From contig OMXO01000040.1 of assembly GCA_900315035.1 (NCBI GenBank), positions 1 to 45,431 on the forward strand: 45,431 nt of DNA. The letters are read 5' to 3'. This document shows, one piece after another, positions 40,530 to 45,431 of this stretch (the stretch's first letter is position 1; each line of letters opens with the position of its first letter). The translations under genes and the position numbers were made by a program. The DNA is from an uncultured Prevotella sp. GTDB lineage: Bacteria > Bacteroidota > Bacteroidia > Bacteroidales > Bacteroidaceae. The notes under the pieces are model-generated. The model ran no database searches. It was not told where the DNA came from and saw only the letters and a program-made list of their open reading frames with translations.

Positions 40530-41402
40530 ATGAGTAAAAGAACATTTCCAGAATCCGAGATGATTATCAATGCCGATGGTTCATGTTTCCATCTGCATCT
40601 GAAGCCAGAACAGTTGGCCGACAGAGTAATCCTGGTGGGTGATCCTGCCCGCGTCAATACCGTTGCTGACCACTTCGACACGAAGGAGTGTGAGGTGAGC
40701 AGTCGTGAGTTCCATACCATCACTGGTATGTATAAAGGCAAACGTATCACCTGTCAGAGTCATGGCATCGGTTGTGACAACATCGATATCGTGGTGAACG
40801 AACTTGACACGCTGGCTAATATCGACTACAATACCCGTGAAGAGAAAGACGAGCACCGCACATTGACGATGGTACGCATCGGTACCTGTGGTGGTCTGCA
40901 GCCCTTCACACCTACCGGTTGTTTCGTGGCCTCTGTGAAGAGCATCGGCTACGACGGTCTGCTGAACTATTATGCCGGTCGTAACGTCGTCTGCGACTTG
41001 GATATGGAGAAGGCCTTCCTGGAGCATATGGACTGGAATCCCATCCTGGGTTCTCCCTACGTATCGATTGCCGACGAGGAACTGATCAATCAGATAGCCG
41101 GTGACGATATGATCCGTGGCTATACCATCTCCTGTGGTGGTTTCTATGGACCTCAGGGACGTGAACTCCGTGCTGATATCGTTGACCCCAAGGTGGACAG
41201 AATCGAGTCGTTCGAATACGACGGTATGAAGATCTGTAACTTCGAGATGGAGTCATCTGCCGTCGCTGGTCTCGCTGCTCTCCTTGGTCATCGTGCCATG
41301 ACCTGTTGCATGGTCATCGCCAACCGCTATGCCCACAAGATGAATACGGAGTACAAGAACTCCATCGATACACTAATCACGAAAGTCCTCGATCGGATTT
41401 GA
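40530..41402 (+). CDS. Nucleoside phosphorylase (uridine phosphorylase-like)
   Basis: A 290-aa enzyme of the PNP/UDP family. GDPARV (37-42) binds phosphate, VRIGTCGGLQ is the central motif, and NFEMESSAVAGLAALLGH near the C-terminus holds the ribose-contacting Met-Glu. It splits nucleosides with phosphate to release base and ribose-1-phosphate. Uridine is the likely substrate by resemblance, not certain. The start at 40530 is preferred; the longer frame overlaps the previous gene. The stop TGA is formed at the edge of heptamer array H9. Confidence 0.88.
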   Translation: MSKRTFPESEMIINADGSCFHLHLKPEQLADRVILVGDPARVNTVADHFDTKECEVSSREFHTITGMYKGKRITCQSHGIGCDNIDIVVNELDTLANIDYNTREEKDEHRTLTMVRIGTCGGLQPFTPTGCFVASVKSIGYDGLLNYYAGRNVVCDLDMEKAFLEHMDWNPILGSPYVSIADEELINQIAGDDMIRGYTISCGGFYGPQGRELRADIVDPKVDRIESFEYDGMKICNFEMESSAVAGLAALLGHRAMTCCMVIANRYAHKMNTEYKNSIDTLITKVLDRI

Positions 41403-41428
41403 GGTTTGAGGTTTGAGATTTGAGGTTT
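41401..41428. repeat. Heptamer array H9
   Basis: GAGGTTT, GAGGTTT, GAGATTT, GAGGTTT, ending exactly at the ATG of the four-helix-bundle gene. Confidence 0.9.
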
Positions 41429-41782
41429 ATGGATGGTATAGAGAACAATGTATACGATATTGCGAGTGAGTTTGCGATTCGTATTGTCAATCTATACAAA
41501 TATCTGAAAGAGGAAAAACATGAGTCTATCATGTCGAAACAACTTTTCCGTTCAGGTACAAGTATCGGAGCCAATGCTTTTGAAGGCAAGAATGCTCAAA
41601 GCAGAGCAGATTTCTGCAACAAGATGAATATCGCTCTCAAAGAGGCTACAGAAACAGGCTACTGGTTAGACCTGCTATACAAAACAGGCTTTCTTAATCA
41701 GACCCAATACGATTCCATAATTAAAGATTGGAATAGAATTATGGGAGTGCTAACAAAGATTGTAAAAGCGACAAGACAATGA
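41429..41782 (+). CDS. Four-helix-bundle protein (S23/23S rRNA-IVS family)
   Basis: A 117-aa all-helical protein of the S23 family. The pattern FAIRIVNLYKYLKEEK, LFRSGTSIGANAFEG and ETGYWLDLLYKTGFL is characteristic. Members are found in intervening sequences of 23S rRNA genes, as Avd-like accessory proteins of retroelements, and as solitary genes; the role of solitary ones is not established. The gene lies exactly between heptamer arrays H9 and H10, and its TGA overlaps the mnmE ATG (ATGA). Its position between housekeeping genes suggests an insertion. Confidence 0.88.
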   Translation: MDGIENNVYDIASEFAIRIVNLYKYLKEEKHESIMSKQLFRSGTSIGANAFEGKNAQSRADFCNKMNIALKEATETGYWLDLLYKTGFLNQTQYDSIIKDWNRIMGVLTKIVKATRQ

Positions 41783-41787
41783 ATAAT

Positions 41788-41822
41788 AAATCTCAAACCT
41801 CAAACCTCAAATCTCAAACCTC
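41788..41822 (+). repeat. Heptamer array H10 at the start of mnmE
   Basis: AAATCTC, two AAACCTC, AAATCTC, AAACCTC. Translated as the first residues of MnmE. Confidence 0.9.
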
Positions 41823-41974
41823 TACGATTTGTGCTTTAGCAACGGCTCCAGGTGGAGCACTCGGCATCATAAGAATCTCAGGTCCCCAAACGCTTGAGAT
41901 TCTTTCCCGTGTATTTACCAAAGATCTACGTAATGCCCAGCCCAACACCATCCACTATGGTCACATCATAGACC

Positions 41975-42113
41975 AAACCTCAAACCTCAAACCTCAAACC
42001 TCAAACCTCAAACCTCAAACCTCAAACCTCAAACCTCAAACCTCAAACCTCAAACCTCAAACCTCAAACCTCAACCTCAAACCTCAAACCTCAAACCTCA
42101 AACCTCAAACCTC
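41975..42113 (+). repeat. Heptamer array H11, 20 units, inside mnmE
   Basis: Fourteen AAACCTC units (41975-42072), one 6-bp unit AACCTC (42073-42078), and five more AAACCTC (42079-42113). It is the largest array of the window. Confidence 0.95.
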
Positions 42114-43295
42114 CTCGATGAGGTCTTAGTAAGCGTCTTCCGAGCTCCCCACTCATACACAGGCGAAGACAGCGCAGAGATTTCGTGTCACGGTTCCCGC
42201 TATATTCTGAATAAAGTGTTGGAACTACTGATCCAGAACGGCTGTCGCATGGCAGAACCTGGCGAATATACCCAAAGAGCCTTCCTCAACGGTAAGATGG
42301 ACCTCTCACAGGCAGAGGCTGTGGCCGACCTGATAGCCTCATCCAACAAAGCCACGCACCAACTGGCCATCAGTCAACTGCGTGGGGGCATATCCACAGA
42401 ACTCTCACGCCTGCGTGAACAACTGTTGAAACTGACCTCGCTGTTGGAACTCGAACTTGATTTCTCAGACCATGAAGACCTCGAATTTGCAGACAGATCT
42501 GAGTTGTTCGAATTAACGAAAGAAATTGACAGCCACATCCTCAAACTCGCCCACAGTTTCGAGGCAGGGCAAGCCATCAAACAAGGTATCCCAGTGGCTA
42601 TCATCGGAAAGACCAACGTCGGTAAGTCAACCCTTCTGAACCGTCTGCTCCATGAAGAAAGAGCCATCGTCTCTGACGTGCATGGCACCACGCGTGATAC
42701 GATAGAGGACACAATAGACATACAGGGTGTCACCTTCCGATTCATCGACACTGCAGGTATCCGCCAGACCACTGACACCATCGAACAGATTGGCATCAGC
42801 CGCACCTATGCTGCCATCGAAAAAGCCCGCATCGTCCTCTGGCTCATCGATGCAGAACCCACCCAAGAAGAGGTTCAAGAAATACAAGAGCGTTGTCAGG
42901 ACAAATCACTGATTATCATCCAAAACAAGATTGACAAATCACCGCAGCCTCTCACCTCTCACCTCTTAAAAATCTCCGCCAAACACGGCACCAACATCGA
43001 TGCCCTCGAACAAGCCATCTATCAGGCCGCCAACATCCCCACCATCTCCGATTCAGACATCATCGTCAGCAATGCCCGTCACTACAATGCACTGCTCAGT
43101 GCCCACCACAACATCAGCCGCGTGCTCGAAGGAATGGGAGGCATCATGACCAATGGCGAATGGTCAATGATCCACGAATCCACCAGTGGCGATCTTCTCT
43201 CCGAAGATCTCAAACTCGTCCTTGACGATCTTGCAGACATCACCGGCCAAGGTCGTATCGTCACCAACGAAATACTATCAAATATCTTTACACAC

Positions 43296-43324
43296 TTTTG
43301 CGTGGGCAAATAGATTCTGCGTGG
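43296..43324 (+). other. Attachment-like site at the mnmE 3' end, left
   Basis: TTTTGCGTGGGCAAATAG encodes the FCVGK-stop end of MnmE (43296-43313) and is followed by ATTCTGCGTGG. The same arrangement recurs at 44898-44926. The 3' end of mnmE/trmE is a known integration site (for example of SGI1). Confidence 0.6.
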
Positions 43325-43411
43325 TGAAATCACATCCTTTTTATTTGGAAGGCAGTGAAGTGATTAAAGCAAATAATTATTCATCATCCCTTAATATATA
43401 ATAATTATTCT

Positions 43412-44479
43412 TTACTGTGTCACAAACACTCTCCAACTTCCTTCCTTTTCTCCACGTTCTACATACTTCTTCTGAATCAGCTGGTCAAGGAGTTTCTGAA
43501 TGGCAGCAATACTGATGCCTGTTACCTCTTTCATATCAGCTAATGTAAGCGTAGGTTGTGTACGCATAGCATTCAGTATTTTAGTATAGTTAGGGGTGCG
43601 AAAAGCAATCCGCTCACCATCATACCACCATACATTCTCATCCTTTTCGCTTACAAACAACACATCATTATAAATCTCAGTAGCTACCAACTCATTAAAG
43701 TACTTCAAGAATGGTTTGATGTCCTTAATATCAGCATGAGCTCCATCGCCAGGCACTGGCCCAACTTCAATGTCTGCCTGATGGAGAGCTTCCAGATACT
43801 CACTCTTTTTACGGCTGCGTACCACAATCATCGGATAATCGTGACGAGTCAGAATAAAGTTTACCATCAGTCGGGCTATACGTCCATTTCCATCCTCAAA
43901 CGGGTGAATGCGTATATAGCGGTAATGGAATAATGCTGCCAGCTCCACTGGAGAAAATTTTCCTTCCTGCTCTGCCTTGTTATACCAATCCACCAAATCG
44001 GTCATCAAACTGGGAGTTTCTTCTGGTGAAGCATATTCGAATCGGTCACCATAGCGAGTGATAACACTGTTGGGACGGGTCTTATACTGTCCTGCATGAA
44101 TTACATAACTTGTTTGTAAACCCCCAGGGAGTTCTCGATAGACAGTATAGTCTTCACGGAGTAAGGTCTTATGCAGTGTACGGATGAAGTTCTGTGTCAG
44201 TGGCACTTCCTTCACTGATGCCTCTTCAGACATCATACGGAGCCCCACGTTACTCGCAGTCATCTCCTGTACATCACGCACATCAGCTTCTCCTATTACC
44301 TTGCCAAATAGCAACAGGATTTCCGTCTGACCATAAGTCAGGGTGTTACCTTCAATATGATTGCTATTGTAATTGAAGTCCACAGTGAAACGACGACTAA
44401 GTCTATCTCTGTCTTTTTCTGACAATGGTTGTAAATTTTGCCATGCTGCCAATGCCTTCTTAATATTCAGATACTTCAT
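43412..44479 (-). CDS. Fic-family protein with winged-helix tail
   Basis: A 355-aa Fic enzyme. The active-site motif HPFEDGNGRIAR spans 192-203 with catalytic H192. An N-terminal inhibitory motif SNHIEGN (39-45, of the S-x-x-x-E-G type) shows a self-inhibited class II Fic. The last ~60 residues (LTLADMKEVTGISIAAIQKL) form a winged helix. Fic proteins mostly AMPylate target proteins; the target here is unknown. It is the only gene in the insert between the two mnmE-end copies. The minus-strand promoter and operator-like palindromes are at 44508-44571. Confidence 0.88.
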   Translation of the reverse strand: MKYLNIKKALAAWQNLQPLSEKDRDRLSRRFTVDFNYNSNHIEGNTLTYGQTEILLLFGKVIGEADVRDVQEMTASNVGLRMMSEEASVKEVPLTQNFIRTLHKTLLREDYTVYRELPGGLQTSYVIHAGQYKTRPNSVITRYGDRFEYASPEETPSLMTDLVDWYNKAEQEGKFSPVELAALFHYRYIRIHPFEDGNGRIARLMVNFILTRHDYPMIVVRSRKKSEYLEALHQADIEVGPVPGDGAHADIKDIKPFLKYFNELVATEIYNDVLFVSEKDENVWWYDGERIAFRTPNYTKILNAMRTQPTLTLADMKEVTGISIAAIQKLLDQLIQKKYVERGEKEGSWRVFVTQ

Positions 44480-44507
44480 ACTCCACTAAATATATTAATT
44501 TACGCTG

Positions 44508-44515
44508 CAAAAATA
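44508..44515 (-). promoter_or_regulatory. fic promoter -7 box
   Basis: TATTTTTG on the minus strand, 29 bp upstream of the fic ATG. Confidence 0.6.
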
Positions 44516-44532
44516 CAAAATATTTTCAAAAT

Positions 44533-44571
44533 GGTTGTATTGATACAACCTTTTTTGATGTTTTTCATCAA
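44533..44571. promoter_or_regulatory. Two palindromes at the fic -33 region
   Basis: GGTTGTAT-TG-ATACAACC (44533-44550) and TTGATG-TTTTT-CATCAA (44555-44571). They cover the place of the -33 element and could be operators, perhaps for the winged helix of Fic itself; the first could also act as a plus-strand terminator because TTTTTT follows. Confidence 0.45.
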
Positions 44572-44878
44572 TTTATCTCAAATTTATTTATTATTTTATA
44601 GAAATTTACCTTCAAATTCGCATTTTCAGCGAATTTCGACATATAAATCATGCATATAACTATATACGACGAGACATTTGCCGTCAAAAGTAAAAAGAGG
44701 TGATAGCTCGGAGCTATTTCTAGGCTCGGTTTAGTTTATCATCATATTATATATCTATAACCTAAACTAAACTTTAATGCAACAATGTACAAAAATCTGC
44801 GTTAAAAAGTGTCCACCGTCCCTCGGAGTCACTTTAGTTACCCTAAAACAAAGACATTTACGTTGATTATCAGCCACT
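44572..44878. other. Intergenic, no gene seen
   Basis: AT-rich sequence with a small hairpin ATAGCTC-GG-AGCTAT (about 44703-44718). I find no supported coding sequence. Confidence 0.4.
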
Positions 44879-44886
44879 TATATTTG
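44879..44886 (+). promoter_or_regulatory. Possible promoter -7 box next to the right attachment-like site
   Basis: TATATTTG on the plus strand, with no well-spaced -33. It would read through the att-like site into the hairpin at 44941. Confidence 0.3.
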
Positions 44887-44897
44887 CAGATGTTTAC

Positions 44898-44926
44898 TTC
44901 TGCGTCGGAAAGTAGATTCTGCGTGG
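44898..44926 (+). other. Attachment-like site, right (second copy of the mnmE 3' end)
   Basis: TTCTGCGTCGGAAAGTAG (44898-44915) also reads FCVGK-stop. It differs from 43296-43313 at four positions, all third codon positions and all synonymous. It is followed by the same ATTCTGCGTGG. Confidence 0.6.
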
Positions 44927-44940
44927 ACAAAGAAAAACTA

Positions 44941-44973
44941 AAAGCGGCAAATCCAATGAAAATTTGCCGCTTT
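44941..44973 (+). terminator. Perfect 12-bp hairpin
   Basis: AAAGCGGCAAAT / ATTTGCCGCTTT with a 9-nt loop (44953-44961). No T-tract beyond the stem. It lies 14 bp after the right attachment-like site. Confidence 0.45.
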
Positions 44974-45099
44974 ATAGCTTCTGTACTGTCACTTGTGGTT
45001 ATAGTACCTGATGAGCAGGGCTACGCCCGTGAATGCTATGACAAATTCAAGGGCTACGATAAAGATGTACTGCATAATGGTAATGGTTTTATAAGTTAG
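44956..45099 (+). CDS. Small ORF with signal-peptide-like start
   Basis: A 47-aa frame from an ATG in the loop of the hairpin at 44941. It starts MKICRFIASVLSLVVIVP, which looks like a signal peptide, then a short polar tail (CYDKFKGYDKDV). It overlaps the convergent flavodoxin-like gene by 11 bp. It may be a gene fragment left by an insertion. Low confidence. Confidence 0.3.
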   Translation: MKICRFIASVLSLVVIVPDEQGYARECYDKFKGYDKDVLHNGNGFIS

Positions 45100-45431
45100 G
45101 CGAAATGGCGCAGATCCAATTATTTAGATTGCACTTCGGAGAATCTGCATAGAGATAGTCGCCAACGATGTGCGCCCCGCGGCAGAAAACATCGGCATAG
45201 ATGCCGTTATCGCCCTTATTGCCAAGAGCCACCATAACGGCGAGGTTCTTACCCCTCAGACTTGCACAACGGAACATCTGGATGGCATACTGCCAATGCG
45301 GTGACAGATTGCCACCATCCTGAAACTCGACAGCAAGGACGAGACTCTGGCTGTTCTCGATCTGCCTGACGTTCATACTCTGGACACTGACGGTCTCAGC
45401 ACCCAACTTGTCGGCTATCTCTTCAGCAATA
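45089..45431 (-). CDS. Flavodoxin-like protein, 5' part outside the window
   Basis: The open frame continues past the right edge, so the start is not seen. The visible ~113 residues begin IAEEIADKLGAETVSVQSMN, the helix and strand after the FMN phosphate loop of flavodoxins. They continue with LVLAVEFQDGGNLSPHWQYAIQMF and the strand-loop LAVMVALGNKGDNGIYADVFCRGA, which fits the flavodoxin aromatic/loop region (normally GLGDQ.Y.D.FC). Flavodoxins carry electrons by bound FMN. The assignment rests on pattern, as the N-terminal FMN motif is off the edge. Confidence 0.6.
   Translation of the reverse strand, partial: IAEEIADKLGAETVSVQSMNVRQIENSQSLVLAVEFQDGGNLSPHWQYAIQMFRCASLRGKNLAVMVALGNKGDNGIYADVFCRGAHIVGDYLYADSPKCNLNNWICAISPNL

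Larger units (their letters stand above)
41779..43313 (+). pseudogene. mnmE: mnmE, split by a heptamer array that shifts the frame
   Basis: MnmE (TrmE) is the GTPase that, with MnmG, modifies U34 of tRNAs. Frame 1 (41779-42129) encodes a repeat-derived head (MNNKSQTSNLKSQTS), the true N-terminus TICALATAPGGALGIIRISG and, after HYGHIID, the array peptide SNLKPQT repeated, then a stop. The rest is in another frame: DEVLVSVFRAPHSYTGEDSAEI, a complete G domain (IIGKTNVGKSTLLNRLL; GTTRDTIED) and the C-terminus HFCVGK. The array is 139 bp, 20 units of which one is 6 bp. With that unit at 7 bp, or with one more heptamer, the halves join in frame to give about 511 aa. It is therefore a phase-variable gene, a real mutation, or a 1-base sequence error. 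Confidence 0.85.

Noticed and set aside
41975-42113. Heptamer array as CRISPR or as a minisatellite outside genes
   Set aside because: There are no spacers, and both flanks are clearly mnmE coding sequence.
43314-44898. Fic plus partner as a FicTA toxin-antitoxin pair
   Set aside because: The inhibitory motif is inside the Fic protein itself (39-45) and no small antitoxin gene precedes it.

Overview
The window reads as a chromosomal segment of a Bacteroidales bacterium, most likely Prevotellaceae. Three things point there: promoters of the Bacteroidota type (-7 TAnnTTTG with TTTG about 20 bp upstream), typical Bacteroidales families (DUF4248, DUF6371, smalltalk protein, HU-like protein with a glycine-rich tail, UpxY, DUF5686), and the rplU-rpmA-serS order. 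Genus level is an inference; no rRNA or tRNA is visible.

Layout. 1-4200: a three-gene operon on the minus strand (N6-adenine DNA methyltransferase plus two unknown proteins) lying between two divergent copies of an ~80 bp repeat. 4200-6060: small accessory genes (DUF3791 protein, a 41-aa ORF, a RelE-type toxin-antitoxin pair). 6450-16370: a plus-strand set often seen beside Bacteroidales capsule loci (unknown 112-aa protein, RecA-like ATPase, DUF6371 TOPRIM protein, DUF4248, HU-like protein, smalltalk, amidase, UpxY). It is interleaved with two further toxin-antitoxin modules (YafQ-like and HEPN-MNT), preA, and a REP-associated tyrosine transposase (RAYT). About twenty copies of a GC-rich palindromic repeat surround the RAYT and are best read as its cognate REP/BIME elements. 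16386-19484: wzc and wza on the minus strand, with no glycosyltransferases in the window. 20455-22468: rplU, rpmA, serS. 22468-35982: a long plus-strand cluster (acyltransferase, ketoacyl synthase, acyl carrier protein, MMPL/RND exporter, CrtI/RetSat-like oxidoreductase, LolA-like carrier, DUF5686 protein, CDP-alcohol phosphatidyltransferase, flippase-like membrane protein, aminotransferase, nucleotidyltransferase) that looks like a dedicated envelope-lipid pathway. Three of its genes carry internal deletions with frameshifts. 36066-43313: housekeeping genes (PyrK-like/GltA fusion, ttcA-like, PD40 protein, nucleoside phosphorylase, four-helix-bundle protein, mnmE). 43314-44915: a small insert carrying fic, bounded by two copies of the mnmE 3' end. 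The right edge holds a partial flavodoxin-like gene.

The most striking theme is that several short-repeat families invade genes: (1) the REP family of the RAYT, one copy of which lies in frame inside the TOPRIM gene; (2) a heptamer AAACCTC/GAGGTTT in eleven arrays, which supplies start-site leaders, stop codons and in-frame peptide insertions, and whose 20-unit array splits mnmE in a copy-number-dependent frame; (3) a 22-bp palindrome that accompanies heptamers inside wzc and ttcA; (4) an AT-rich repeat that encodes the Wza signal peptide and recurs exactly between the ketoacyl synthase and ACP genes.
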